Source: Planctomycetota bacterium (GTDB taxonomy: Bacteria > Planctomycetota > Planctomycetia > Gemmatales > Gemmataceae). Taken from it: 59,438 bases of DNA. The stretch is taken from the NCBI GenBank assembly GCA_016873095.1, contig VGYC01000020.1, forward strand, positions 1 through 59,438, given 5' to 3'. Position numbers and translations under genes: made by a program. This document shows positions 1 through 8,712 of this stretch, piece after piece; the first letter of the stretch is position 1, and each line of letters begins with the position of its first letter. The notes below the pieces were generated by a model. It ran no database searches. It was given only the letters and a program-made list of their open reading frames with translations, and was not told where the DNA came from.

Positions 1-40
1 CCGCCCGCGCGTCCTCCTTGAGTCGCTCGATGTCCTCCAT
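1..40 (-). CDS. 5' end of an unidentified CDS leaving the window
   Basis: An ATG on the minus strand at position 40 opens a frame that runs off the left edge. Only 13 residues are visible (MEDIERLKEDARA). An in-frame TAG lies four codons upstream of the ATG, so the gene cannot start earlier in this frame. It lies about 83 bases downstream of the STAS gene on the same strand, so it could be co-transcribed with it. A partner-switching protein would fit there, but the visible part shows no domain. Confidence 0.4.
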   Translation of the reverse strand, partial: MEDIERLKEDARA

Positions 41-123
41 GCTGCCAGACTATCAAACCGATCACCGCGCAGCTGCGCCAGTTTCGAAGTCTCTGCAGAC
101 GCTCGCTGTCGCAGAATGGGCAA

Positions 124-441
124 CTACTCATCCACGCCAATCTGCTTGAAAAGTCGATTGCATTCCGGCGAAGGGGAAATGAGCTGGAACTGGCCCTGGT
201 CGAGCTTGCGCGCCATCCGTTGCAGGCACAGCAATGTGCCGAGAAAGGTGCTATCGAGGTAGCTGCAGTGACGGAGATCCACGCGAAACGGCGCGGACCC
301 ATCGGCCAGGCAACTCTCGCCGAGCCTTCGCAGCGGCACGCTCTGCTGCATTCGCCCCCAGCCGACGACTTGCACAGTCACGCCCTGCGAATCTTGCCGC
401 ACGCGAACCAGCCCACGCGGTGCGCTCATGACGGGCCTCAC
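124..441 (-). CDS. STAS-domain anti-sigma factor antagonist
   Basis: A 105-residue single-domain protein with the layout of SpoIIAA/RsbV-type STAS proteins. It has an N-terminal beta strand pair (VTVQVVGWGRM), then FRVDLRHCSYLDSTFLGTLL, which matches the conserved D-x-S loop plus helix where the regulatory serine sits, and a C-terminal strand-helix ending CNRLFKQIGVDE. Such proteins bind an anti-sigma factor kinase when unphosphorylated and are reset by a PP2C phosphatase. Here the usual D-S-S/T is DST, so serine or threonine could be the phosphorylated residue. No kinase or phosphatase is adjacent inside the window. An FHA-GAF-PP2C phosphatase sits at the far end, but a link is only conjecture. 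Confidence 0.8.
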   Translation of the reverse strand: MRPVMSAPRGLVRVRQDSQGVTVQVVGWGRMQQSVPLRRLGESCLADGSAPFRVDLRHCSYLDSTFLGTLLCLQRMARKLDQGQFQLISPSPECNRLFKQIGVDE

Positions 442-574
442 TTGTGAAGAGATGGCAAGCCTCTACCGCCATTGTAGTCCAAAACGCAAGAGAGTGACCC
501 CGCAATCGAATGGTTCCGCACGCCCTCCCGATTCATCAGGCCGATGCGAAAGATTCCGCACGACATGAGATCTT

Positions 575-1645
575 TTACTGCTTCTCGAAGCGTTCCAGCT
601 TGGCGCGGAATCCAGGCCGGTCGAGCACGTCGCGATTGACGACGTTGTCTGGCAGCTTGCCGCAAGCGACACGGAGCATGCCCTCGGCCATCGCCGCGCC
701 GGTGCCGCGCCACACATCCGTCGTCGAGCCGCACCAGTGCGGCGTGACGATGACGTTGTCGAGCGCGAGCAGCGGCTCGTCCGGCGGCGGCGGCTCGACC
801 TCGAAGACATCCAGACCGGCGCCGGCGATGCGTTTCGCACGCAGCGCGGCCACCAGGGCCGTTTGATCGACGATGGGGCCGCGTGCGACATTGACGAGAT
901 AGGCGGTCGGCTTCATCAGCCGCAGCTCGCGCTCGCCGAGCAGCCGGCGCGTCTGCTCCGTCAACCGGCAATGCAGGCTCACGAAGTCGGCCTCACGCAG
1001 CAACTCGTCGAGCGCGACAAGCCGAACGCCGAGCTTACCCGCCTCGGCCGGATCGGCGCTCGGCGAATAGGCCAGCACGCGCATGGCGAACGGTGCTACC
1101 AGGCGGACCAGTTCCCGGCCGCTGTGCCCCAGGCCGATGATGCCGAGCGTCCGTCCCTGAATCTCGTCGCCCATCACTTCCGCTTGCAGGTCCCAGCGGC
1201 CCTGACGCGTGATGCGCTCCTGCTGGGACAGCTTCTTCGCCAGCGCCAGCATGAACAAGAGCGCCGTCGACGCGGTGGGATGGTTGAGTGCCATGGGCGC
1301 GGTGAACAGCGCCACGTCGTTGTCGGTGCAGGCCTGCACGTCCACCTTGTCGTAACCCGCCCCGGACCGGCCGATCACGACCAGATCGCCGGCGCCCCGG
1401 GCAAATGTCGCACGCGTGACGCCGGGACGCAAGACAACAATGCCGTTCGCCCCCGCAATGTGCTCCGGTCCGAGTTGCAGCGAGTAGAACTTCGCCCAGT
1501 AGTCGGCATCGTCCTTGGCCGGGATTTGATCGGCAAGGAAATGATGTTGAATGAGCGGCCTGGTCAGCAATTGCGCGAGGCCGTCGCCATAGGCCGGCTT
1601 GCCGTCCGGTCCGAGAAAGTCACCCGTGATGGCCACCCGAAACAT
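575..1645 (-). CDS. D-isomer-specific 2-hydroxyacid dehydrogenase (NAD-binding)
   Basis: A cytosolic NAD(P)-dependent dehydrogenase of the SerA/phosphoglycerate dehydrogenase family, about 356 residues from the ATG at 1645. That ATG is preferred over the in-frame GTG at 1660 because GAGGGA lies 4-5 bases upstream of it. The Rossmann motif GLGHSG is at about residues 171-176. The catalytic triad is visible as Arg in NVARGPIVD, Glu in DVFEVEPP and His in VTPHW. There is no C-terminal ACT domain, so it is a short form and the substrate cannot be assigned. It lies 17 bases downstream of the CxxCH giant on the same strand and is probably co-transcribed with it. Confidence 0.88.
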   Translation of the reverse strand: MFRVAITGDFLGPDGKPAYGDGLAQLLTRPLIQHHFLADQIPAKDDADYWAKFYSLQLGPEHIAGANGIVVLRPGVTRATFARGAGDLVVIGRSGAGYDKVDVQACTDNDVALFTAPMALNHPTASTALLFMLALAKKLSQQERITRQGRWDLQAEVMGDEIQGRTLGIIGLGHSGRELVRLVAPFAMRVLAYSPSADPAEAGKLGVRLVALDELLREADFVSLHCRLTEQTRRLLGERELRLMKPTAYLVNVARGPIVDQTALVAALRAKRIAGAGLDVFEVEPPPPDEPLLALDNVIVTPHWCGSTTDVWRGTGAAMAEGMLRVACGKLPDNVVNRDVLDRPGFRAKLERFEKQ

Positions 1646-1662
1646 GAATCCCTCGAACACCG

Positions 1663-4600
1663 TCAGCGCTTCTGGCTGACCAGGAACGCGATCAGGTCCA
1701 CGAACTCATCCACGCTCAGCGGCCGTGCCAGGTCGTCCGGCATCGTACTCAAGGGCAGCGGTTGCTCGCTGTCGATGCTGCCGCGCGGCACGTCGTGCCT
1801 GTCCCCCTTGTTGTCGGCCAGGATGACCTTGCCGCTTTCCTCGCCGAGCTTGATACCCGTGAGCACCTTGCCGTTGCTGAGCGTGAGTAGCACGGTCTGG
1901 AAGCCGGGAGCGATGTGGCGGCTGGGCTCGAGGATGGACTCGACGATGTGCATGCGGCCGAAGCGCTGGCCGACGCCGGTCAGCTCCGGGCCGATGCGCT
2001 CGCCGGTTTCGCCGAGGCGATGGCACTTGAGACATTGCGACTTCTTGACATCGAGGAAGACGCCGCGGCCGCGCTCGGCGTTGCCGGGTCGCGCCATGGC
2101 CGCCGCGATCAGCTTCTCGTGCTCGGCCTTCGAGCTCTTGCGGCGAAAGCGTAGATGGAATTTCATGTCGCCGCCCGCACCGTCCAGTTCGACGACGATG
2201 CGATTCTCTCCCTTCTTCAGCCCGACATCGAAGCGCTCGCCATCCTGCTGATACGGCTCTTGCTGACGTTGATTGAAGACGGGGCGGCCATTGATCGAGA
2301 CGCGAAACGGCTGGCTGCTGCCGGCCAAGAACTGCACGTTCGCCGGCGGCGCCGATAGCGACACGTCGCCATAGAGCACGCGAATCTCGCCGGTCTTCGC
2401 CGCGGGCAACTGCAAGTGGAACTCCGGCCCCGCCCCCAGCATGATGGGAATCGCTTGCGGTTTCGCGCCTGACGACTGTTCCGGCGGCATGGGCGGGCTG
2501 ACATGCCAGCGCGCGATGATTCCGGTGGCCCCCTGGAGTTCGGCAAGCATGCGCTCTATGGCCGGCGCTTGCTTGGCCCAGCGGTCGAGCAGCGGGAACG
2601 ACAACGCCAGCACCTCGTTGGCTGGATTGCGTCGCGCGGCTTCGGCGGCCGCCTTGGCTTGGTTCGCATCACCGAGGTCGGCGAGATAGCGCAGCGCCGC
2701 GATGTGCGTGTCGACATGCGACAGTGCCGCGACGGCGGACTTCAGTGCGCGTCCATCCTTGAAACGCCGCAGCGCGTCGAGGCTAGCCGAACGAATAACT
2801 GGAACCGAGTCTTCCGCCAGCTTGGCGAGCGCTTCAGCAGTCGAGCGGACATCGAATGCGCCCGCCGCCCCGGCCGCCGCCCGGCGCACGGCGGCGTCCT
2901 TGTCTTGCAGCAAGCGCTGCAGTGTGTCGTTGGCCGGCCGATTGTCCTTGCCCGGGTTCAGCTCGACCAGCGCGTCGAGCGCTGCGGCGCGGACGGCGCC
3001 ATCGGCGCTGGCCAGGCGCTTCAAGAGCAAGCCGGCAGGCTGCAGCGTGGGACGCCGTCCCAGCAGGCGCAGGACATCGACCAGCACCGGCCCCTCTTCT
3101 ACTTTGCTTTCGAGTTGCAGGAGGCATTTCTCCGCGGCGCCATCCAGGCCGCTCGCGAGCAGTCGCAGGGCGCTCAAGCGGTCGGCCGCCGCAAAGCGCC
3201 GATTGCCGACGACGGCCTGCAACGCCGGGCGCGCCGCCAGCGGCGGATGATCGGCGAGCAGGGCCAGCACGGCGGCGATGTCGGGGGACTTGTCGTCCGC
3301 CAGCAGTTTTTCCAGTGTCGCCAGCCCGGGCGTGATCTTCTCGCACTTCATGCGCGCCAGCAGGAATGGCCGCAGGTTCGCATCGGCCAGCGCGGTGTCG
3401 AGCGTCTTGCCGATGGCGGCGGTTCGCTCCCAGGCCACGCTGTTCGCCGGCCGCGGGCCCGGCCGATAGCCCCAGTACTTGTACGGCCCCGGTTTCTGAT
3501 AGATGCGCGTGAGCGCATCCACATATTCCTTCCTTCGCGCGCGATCCGTGGCGCTGCTGATGCGAGAGATCAGGCCATCGACGATCGATGGAATTGCCTG
3601 ATCGGCAACAGCGCGCAGCGCGATGGCTCGCATTGGCTCTTTCGACGGCAAATCGAGTAGTTGCAGCACCGCCGGCCAGTTGCCCGAGCGCCGCAGGGTT
3701 TGCATCGCGCCATGCGCCAAGAACGGGTCGGGCTTCTTGACGTTTGTTTGCAGCCAATCCGCGGAATCCTTCCAGCGCATGCGGCCAAGGGCGACGACGA
3801 CCTCGCGGACCACGGTGGCATCCCTGTCCTTGGCGAGTGCCGCGAGCCGCGCCGCCGTTGCCGGCGATCCCGGTTCCGCGTCAAGCCGATGCTTGGTCAG
3901 GGCGGGATCCAGCAGATCAGCGAGAGCGCGGACGGCCTGGACCTGCACGCGCGGATTCGGGTCCTTGCCGGCGATTTCGAAGAGCGCTTCGGCAGCGGCT
4001 TTGCCGTCCAGCAGATGTGCCAGAATCCACACGGCATGGAGCCTACCGACATTGCCGAGCCGACCATTTGCCATTGCCGACTTGAGCCCGTCCAGGCCGC
4101 GCTTCTTCTGGTTCTGGATATACTCCTGCGCCGCGATTCTCTCATAGTGGCTTGCTGAATCCAGATAAGTGAAAGAGTCCGTGAAGGTAAAGTTCCGCGC
4201 GGCATGCGCCGGTTTGTTCTCCTTGCCATGCCGGATGCGGTAGATGCGGCCGCGGCCACGCCTGGGCCGTTGCCCGTCGGCCCAGTCGCTGACCAGCAGC
4301 GAGCCATCGTGATCGACAACAATATCGGTCGGCCGAAAGCCGTACGGGTCCTTCTCGGCGCCGGCGGCGAACTCGAATTCCTGGAGCGGCGCAAAGCCGC
4401 TACCCTGCTTCTTTGGCCGGCAGCGCGTCACCGAGCGGCCCCATTCGCAGAAGAACAGGTCGCCGCGATACTCCGGCGGAAACTGCCGTTCCAGGTAGCA
4501 GGCGCCGCCGGCCGACGAGCCGAGCCCGACATCGGCCAGCGGCGGCACGGCTTCGTCCGGCCTTTCGTAGTAGAGATACGGATAGCCGTGGTCTGCCCCG

Positions 4601-5367
4601 AAGAAGCTGTGGCAGATGCGGACCTTGTAATCGCCGCCGTCGTTCTCGTTGTCGCGGAGGAGGACGTTGAGATCGGCGTCCAGGGCCAGGTCGTAGGTGT
4701 TCCGCAGCCCGGTGGCGAAGACGTGCAGGTCGCTGCCGTCGCGCCGGCAGCGCAGGATGCCGCCGCCGACCAGCGTGAGACTGTCCCCTTCCGGGCGTTG
4801 CACAACGGCGCCGTGATCGCCGAGCGCGAGATAGAGCCAGCCATCGTGGCCGACGACCACGCCGTTGGCGCAGTGCAACCGCACCGGATTCTTCTCCGGC
4901 GGCAAGCCCAGTCCGGTGACAAGGTGCTTGCGCTTGCCCGCCTTGCCGTCGGCGAACGGGACCGCGGTGAGATGCGGCGCGTGCATCACGTAGAGTTGCC
5001 GGCCATCGAAGGCGAGCCCTTCGATCGAGTTGAAGCCATCAGCGACCACGGTGGCCTTGTCCGCGTAGCCGTCGGCGTTCGTGTCCTCGATGAGCCGAAC
5101 CTCGCTGCGGCGGACGATCTCGGTCCCCAGCCCGGTCATGTAATCGATGGCGACGAACAGCGTCCCTTGTCTCGGTCCGAGCGCGATCACCGAGGGATAC
5201 TCGATGAGCGGATCGCAGGCGAAAAGTATGGCTGTGAAGCCGGGCGGCACCTTGAGTGGCGGAAAACGCTTCTCGGTGTCGGGTCCGGTCTTGCTCGGCG
5301 GCTGGGCGGACAGGCCCGCCAATGCCGCCAGGAAAAAGAGCAGCATGATCGATTTTGGCGCGGTCAT
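1663..5367 (-). CDS. PVC-type heme-binding CxxCH protein: membrane-bound dehydrogenase-like propeller plus HEAT repeats
   Basis: A 1234-residue secreted protein. Residues 1-22 form a signal peptide (hydrophobic LLFFLAALAGLSA). Residues about 30-390 are a sorbosone-dehydrogenase-like beta-propeller with the PVC 'Piru_Ver' N-terminal signature (LKVPPGFTAILFACDP; NGVVVGHDGWLYLALGDHG). About 400-920 is a helical HEAT-repeat array. A carbohydrate-binding-like region follows, then a C-terminal c-type heme domain with CLKCH at about residues 1108-1112 and a distal RPLSVDEFVDLIAFL helix. This architecture is typical of Planctomycetes and Verrucomicrobia and is thought to act in periplasmic sugar oxidation. 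The substrate is unknown. The 2-hydroxyacid dehydrogenase follows after 17 bases. Confidence 0.9.
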   Translation of the reverse strand: MTAPKSIMLLFFLAALAGLSAQPPSKTGPDTEKRFPPLKVPPGFTAILFACDPLIEYPSVIALGPRQGTLFVAIDYMTGLGTEIVRRSEVRLIEDTNADGYADKATVVADGFNSIEGLAFDGRQLYVMHAPHLTAVPFADGKAGKRKHLVTGLGLPPEKNPVRLHCANGVVVGHDGWLYLALGDHGAVVQRPEGDSLTLVGGGILRCRRDGSDLHVFATGLRNTYDLALDADLNVLLRDNENDGGDYKVRICHSFFGADHGYPYLYYERPDEAVPPLADVGLGSSAGGACYLERQFPPEYRGDLFFCEWGRSVTRCRPKKQGSGFAPLQEFEFAAGAEKDPYGFRPTDIVVDHDGSLLVSDWADGQRPRRGRGRIYRIRHGKENKPAHAARNFTFTDSFTYLDSASHYERIAAQEYIQNQKKRGLDGLKSAMANGRLGNVGRLHAVWILAHLLDGKAAAEALFEIAGKDPNPRVQVQAVRALADLLDPALTKHRLDAEPGSPATAARLAALAKDRDATVVREVVVALGRMRWKDSADWLQTNVKKPDPFLAHGAMQTLRRSGNWPAVLQLLDLPSKEPMRAIALRAVADQAIPSIVDGLISRISSATDRARRKEYVDALTRIYQKPGPYKYWGYRPGPRPANSVAWERTAAIGKTLDTALADANLRPFLLARMKCEKITPGLATLEKLLADDKSPDIAAVLALLADHPPLAARPALQAVVGNRRFAAADRLSALRLLASGLDGAAEKCLLQLESKVEEGPVLVDVLRLLGRRPTLQPAGLLLKRLASADGAVRAAALDALVELNPGKDNRPANDTLQRLLQDKDAAVRRAAAGAAGAFDVRSTAEALAKLAEDSVPVIRSASLDALRRFKDGRALKSAVAALSHVDTHIAALRYLADLGDANQAKAAAEAARRNPANEVLALSFPLLDRWAKQAPAIERMLAELQGATGIIARWHVSPPMPPEQSSGAKPQAIPIMLGAGPEFHLQLPAAKTGEIRVLYGDVSLSAPPANVQFLAGSSQPFRVSINGRPVFNQRQQEPYQQDGERFDVGLKKGENRIVVELDGAGGDMKFHLRFRRKSSKAEHEKLIAAAMARPGNAERGRGVFLDVKKSQCLKCHRLGETGERIGPELTGVGQRFGRMHIVESILEPSRHIAPGFQTVLLTLSNGKVLTGIKLGEESGKVILADNKGDRHDVPRGSIDSEQPLPLSTMPDDLARPLSVDEFVDLIAFLVSQKR

Positions 5368-5423
5368 GTCGTCCTCACTAGATTCCTTGAGCCGCGAAAT
5401 TCATGGTGCCTGAGTCAAGTCTT

Positions 5424-5502
5424 GTAGCGGAACTCGTAAGAGTTCCGACAACCGGGGACACGTCGCCAACGCTTCATCGGAATTCTTGCGAATTCCGCTA
5501 CA
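5424..5502. repeat. REP-like inverted pair, family A (copy 1)
   Basis: Two copies of a short imperfect palindrome face each other. One is at 5424-5449 (GTAGCGGAACTCG then TAAGAGTTCCGAC). The other, in opposite orientation, is at 5478-5501 (CGGAATTCTTGCG then AATTCCGCTAC). They are separated by 28 bases. Each unit folds by itself (GGAAYTC/GARTTCC) and the pair can fold together. The same unit recurs at 46040-46064 and as another inverted pair at 53483-53553. The block lies between two same-strand genes, downstream of the gene ending at 5531 and upstream of the CxxCH giant. Confidence 0.8.
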
Positions 5503-5525
5503 ACGTCGTCGGGTCTGAGGCGGAG

Positions 5526-5546
5526 CCTCGCTAGCGCTTCGGGCTC
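5526..5546. repeat. Half copy of palindromic repeat family B forming a gene's 3' end
   Basis: The sequence CCTCGCTAGCGCTTCGGGCT matches one arm of the inverted repeats at 6171-6221 and 23979-24030. It supplies the last codons and the TAG stop of the gene at 5531-6280, so the protein ends EVSPKR. This suggests that insertion or capture of a repeat arm set the C terminus. Confidence 0.6.
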
Positions 5547-6280
5547 ACCTCAAGCAGCAGTTCATACGCGGGCTCGCCCTTGCTGCCGGGACGCAGGCGC
5601 AGGAGCAGGCCGTTTTCGTCGGCCCAGGCCGTGTATTCACTCTTGTTGCGCAGGTGGATGACGAAGCGATCAGCCATGCGTTTCTTGCCGTCCACTTCGA
5701 TGTTGTCCTTGCCGACGCGCTCGATGGTGAACGTCAAGCGCAGCCAGTCTTTGCTGGGATGCAGCCAGATTCCGGGGAACGACTGCTTGCCTACTTTCGT
5801 GCGGTCATAGCGTCGGCACATGAGGAACACGTCGGTCCAGTCCGGGGCGGAGGTGACGATCACACCGGCCGGCGGGACCTTCAGCTCGGACTTCTTGCCG
5901 TCGGCCAGCGTGATCGTGGCAAGGCTGGCGCCGGCGCGAAAACTGGCGACGAGTTTCTTTTCACGCGCTGCCTGCGTGACGTCGGCCGCTAGCAGTTGGT
6001 CGCGCACGTCATAACGCGCGGAGACGGTTAACGCTCCGGTAACGGAAACGATCGACCAGCCTTTGTCCTTGTCGTTGCGGGTCACGACGAAGTTGCATTC
6101 GTTGGTCTTGCCTTTGGCCGTCACGCGCAAGTAGCGATATTCGCCTGCACCAGCGCCGGGGTCCTGCACCAGCCCGACGCGTGAGCGAGGGTTCACGCCT
6201 CCCTCGCTCACGCGTCGGGCTTGTGCAACCGCGTCGCCGAAGTCGGCGAACAGCAACGCCACGGTCAGAACCACTGTCAT
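5531..6280 (-). CDS. Secreted hypothetical protein with repeat-derived N-terminal segment and C terminus
   Basis: A 249-residue protein starting at the ATG at 6280. It has an N-terminal signal peptide (TVVLTVALLFADFGDAVAQA). Straight after the likely cleavage site comes ARRVSEGGVNPRSRVGL, encoded by a perfect 21-bp inverted repeat (6171-6191/6201-6221). The rest is beta-rich with no recognised domain (VFLMCRRYDRTKVGKQSFPG, then GIWLHPSKDWLRLTFTIERV). The last residues come from another half repeat. It starts 10 bases downstream of the amidohydrolase stop and is probably in the same operon. The function is unknown. It is probably exported to the periplasm. Confidence 0.75.
   Translation of the reverse strand: MTVVLTVALLFADFGDAVAQARRVSEGGVNPRSRVGLVQDPGAGAGEYRYLRVTAKGKTNECNFVVTRNDKDKGWSIVSVTGALTVSARYDVRDQLLAADVTQAAREKKLVASFRAGASLATITLADGKKSELKVPPAGVIVTSAPDWTDVFLMCRRYDRTKVGKQSFPGIWLHPSKDWLRLTFTIERVGKDNIEVDGKKRMADRFVIHLRNKSEYTAWADENGLLLRLRPGSKGEPAYELLLEVSPKR
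6171..6221. repeat. Perfect 21-bp inverted repeat inside a coding sequence (family B)
   Basis: The arms at 6171-6191 and 6201-6221 are perfectly complementary (second arm CCCTCGCTCACGCGTCGGGC plus T) with a 9-base loop. The element is read in frame as ARRVSEGG...RSRVGL in the gene at 5531-6280, directly after the signal peptide. A degenerate intergenic copy is at 23979-24030 and a half copy at 5526-5546. Confidence 0.9.
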
Positions 6281-6290
6281 GACAGCTACC

Positions 6291-7238
6291 TCAAGCGAGT
6301 GCGTAGAACCTCACCGCGTTGTCGTGGAACAACCGGCGTTGCTCGGCAGCGGGGCGTTCGCGGACGATGGTCTTGAGGGCATCGACCCACTGGCGGAAGG
6401 TGGCCCGCAGCGTGCAGACCGGCCAGTCGCCGGCAAACATGACGCGCTCGGAACCGAAGGCGCGCAGAGTATGATTGATGATCGGGGCGAGATGGTCCGG
6501 CGTCCACTTCGGTCGTGCTTCCACCACGATGCCGGACACCTTGCAAACAGTGTTCTTGAAGCGGGCCAGCCGATCCATGTCGCGTTGCCACTGGGTGCGG
6601 TCCTTGGCGTAGAGCGGGCCGTTGCCGCAATGGTCGAGAATGAACCGCGTATCCGGACAAGCTTCCACGAGCTTGACGGCGTCGCCAAGGTCCGTCGGCC
6701 GCATGCACAGATCGAAGCACAGATTCAACTCGCCGAGGCGACGGACGCCGCGCACGAAATTCTCCGATAGGCAATAGCCCGGCTTGGTGGCCGGATTTTG
6801 CAAGACCTGGCGGACGCCCTTGAGATAGCGGTTGCCGCGGAAGCGCTGCAAGTACTTCGGGAAATCGTCGGCCCCGGGCCGGCCGCCGATGACCGCCGCG
6901 ACGAGCGGGGTCTTCCCTTGCCGGCAGATGTCCAGAACGTACTCTGCCTCGGCCACCAGCTGTTTCGGGCTGACATCCACCTCCATGTAAACGCCCTTGA
7001 CGACGTTGAGCCCGCGGATGGCAGCCTGATAGTCCTTCATGACGAAGCTGCGCGCCAGCGGCGAGTCCTTCTCGATCCACGGCAAGGTAAACCGTTTCAG
7101 GTCCCAGAGATGAACGTGTGTGTCGACGATGCGGAGTTGGCCCTTGTCGTTGTCGTCGGCAGCGCTCGCCTGGGCGAGAGCCGTCGTCGTTGCGGCAAGG
7201 CCGGCGATGAAGGTTCGTCGGGAAACTGGTGAATCCAT
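6291..7238 (-). CDS. Tat-exported amidohydrolase (amidohydrolase_2 / L-fuconolactonase-like)
   Basis: A 315-residue protein from the ATG at 7238, which has AGGAGCC upstream. A twin-arginine signal is present (SRRTFIAGLAATTTALAQASA). The mature part is a metal-dependent TIM-barrel hydrolase: IVDTHVHLWDL near the N terminus carries the HxH pair, FILDHCGN supplies a mid-barrel His, and MFAGDWPVC carries the late catalytic Asp. This matches the amidohydrolase 2 family (fuconolactonases, dicarboxylate lactonases). The likely role is hydrolysis of a sugar lactone or related ring in the periplasm. A small secreted protein follows 10 bases downstream and an MDR oxidoreductase lies upstream on the same strand. 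Confidence 0.87.
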   Translation of the reverse strand: MDSPVSRRTFIAGLAATTTALAQASAADDNDKGQLRIVDTHVHLWDLKRFTLPWIEKDSPLARSFVMKDYQAAIRGLNVVKGVYMEVDVSPKQLVAEAEYVLDICRQGKTPLVAAVIGGRPGADDFPKYLQRFRGNRYLKGVRQVLQNPATKPGYCLSENFVRGVRRLGELNLCFDLCMRPTDLGDAVKLVEACPDTRFILDHCGNGPLYAKDRTQWQRDMDRLARFKNTVCKVSGIVVEARPKWTPDHLAPIINHTLRAFGSERVMFAGDWPVCTLRATFRQWVDALKTIVRERPAAEQRRLFHDNAVRFYALA

Positions 7239-7327
7239 GATCAGGCTCCTTGTTTGGACAAGCTGCGGTTTGTCAACGTTTCGCGTGCGCATGGCGCCGC
7301 GCGAACGCAACACACGCAACACAAGAT

Positions 7328-8326
7328 CTATCCTAGCCGGATGAGCACCTTGCCGGGCCGGCCCGGCGTCTCGGCCAGGCGTGCCGCCGCGGCGATCTCC
7401 TCCATCGGGAACGATTGCCCGATGTCGGTGACCAGCACGCCGGCGCGCATCAGCTTCTTGATCTCCCGAAATAGCCTGAGCATCGTCGGGATGCCCTGCA
7501 TGCGCACCCATTCGGACAGCCAGAAGCCCTCGATGCGTTTCTGCCCTGAGATGAGCAGCCGCGTATCGACAGGCATGGGCTCGTTCGCCAGCGTGCCGTA
7601 AACGAGCATGCGGCCGCCGGTGCCGAGGCAGCGCAAGGCTGCCAGCGCGGTCTGCCCGCCGACGGCATCGATGGCATATCCCACGCCCTCGCCACCGGTC
7701 AGCGAGCGCACGCGCTCGTCGAGGTTCTCGTCGTTGGTGGCGACGGCGGCGTCGCCACCCAGCTTGAGCAGCATCTCGGCCTGCTCGCGGCGGCGAACGA
7801 CGTTGAGCGTGCGAAAGCCATGGTGCTTGCCGAGGCGGATGACCATCTTGCCCAGCTCGCTGGCGGCCGCGGTCTGCAGCAGCCAGCCGCCGCGCGGGAC
7901 TTTGAGCAACCAGCGCGTCATGATCAGCGCCGTCGCCGGATTGACGAAGAAGCAGGCGACCTGCTCATCGCGCAGATCGCTGGGAACCGGGACCAGCACG
8001 CGCGCCGGGACGATGACCTGCTGCTGCCAGTTGCCGCCGTTGCCGTTGAGGACGGCGACGCGCCGGCCGGGCTTCAAGCCGCGCAGCCATTTCAAGAATC
8101 CCGGCCCGGCCTTGTCGACGACGCCGACGCCCTCGAAGCCGGGCGTGGCCGGCAGGCGTGGCAGCTTGCCGTACATGCCGCGCACCGACAGCAGATCGGA
8201 CGGGTTGATGGGACTGGCGAGCATGCGCACGCGCACCTGGCCGGCGCCCGGTTCGGCGGCGGCCGCCTCGCCAACGCGCAGCACTTCGGCCGGTTCGCCA
8301 AAACGGTCGAAGACGATCGCCTTCAT
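7328..8326 (-). CDS. Zinc-independent MDR-family quinone/alcohol oxidoreductase
   Basis: A 332-residue medium-chain dehydrogenase/reductase. The start chosen is the ATG at 8326 (MKAIVFDRFG), which has AAGGA about 9 bases upstream; an in-frame ATG three codons earlier has poor spacing. The GroES-like half contains NPSDLLSVRGMYG and PATPGFEGVGVV. The nucleotide-binding half has LLQTAAASELGKMVIRLGKHHG, where GxGxxG is replaced by AAASELG, as in enoyl reductase-like (MECR) members. The zinc ligands of true alcohol dehydrogenases are absent. It probably reduces a quinone or 2-enoyl-type substrate with NADPH. It heads a same-strand group with the amidohydrolase after an 89-base gap. Confidence 0.85.
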   Translation of the reverse strand: MKAIVFDRFGEPAEVLRVGEAAAAEPGAGQVRVRMLASPINPSDLLSVRGMYGKLPRLPATPGFEGVGVVDKAGPGFLKWLRGLKPGRRVAVLNGNGGNWQQQVIVPARVLVPVPSDLRDEQVACFFVNPATALIMTRWLLKVPRGGWLLQTAAASELGKMVIRLGKHHGFRTLNVVRRREQAEMLLKLGGDAAVATNDENLDERVRSLTGGEGVGYAIDAVGGQTALAALRCLGTGGRMLVYGTLANEPMPVDTRLLISGQKRIEGFWLSEWVRMQGIPTMLRLFREIKKLMRAGVLVTDIGQSFPMEEIAAAARLAETPGRPGKVLIRLG

Positions 8327-8623
8327 GGCACGCATCCTTCAGTGCTTCTTAGCGTTTCGAGCCGGCGCGCGTGCCGGCGGGGATTACGGTGAGCGCTGGG
8401 CGGTGAGCCGTGCCCGCGGTCTTGTCGATGGCACTGGTAGCGGTCCGGCAGGCGTCTGGCACCGAACACGGCTTGCAGCTGACCAGCGCGGCGCCACCCT
8501 CGCAAAGCCAGGGAATTCCCGTCTGCGGTGGGCATTGTATGCGACGGTCGCGGAAATTCCGCCGCCATAACTCGTTGTCGTGCAAAAATCCCGGAAAATG
8601 CTGATTTTTCCGCGATATTTTCG
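8327..8623. other. Intergenic stretch between divergent genes
   Basis: About 300 bases between the oxidoreductase and the HU promoter. No ORF with protein-like composition is seen on either strand. It holds a short GC palindrome (GCCGGC-GCGCGT-GCCGGC near 8358) and, at its right end, an A/T-rich patch with GGAAAA...TTTTCC arms just upstream of the HU -35 box. That patch could be a protein-binding site in the HU promoter. Confidence 0.4.
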
Positions 8624-8652
8624 TTGACATTTGCCGCGCCGCCCTCTAACCT
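8624..8652 (+). promoter_or_regulatory. Sigma-70-type promoter of the HU gene
   Basis: TTGACA at 8624-8629 and TAACCT at 8647-8652 are separated by 17 bases. They lie 60 bases upstream of the HU start codon. An A/T-rich segment with the arms GGAAAA and TTTTCC lies immediately upstream (8591-8611) and could act as an UP-like element or an autoregulatory site. Confidence 0.6.
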
Positions 8653-8712
8653 GCCTTCTTGATGTTGGACATCATGGTCCTAACGACCGCACCATTTGGA
8701 GAGGGCTCTTAC

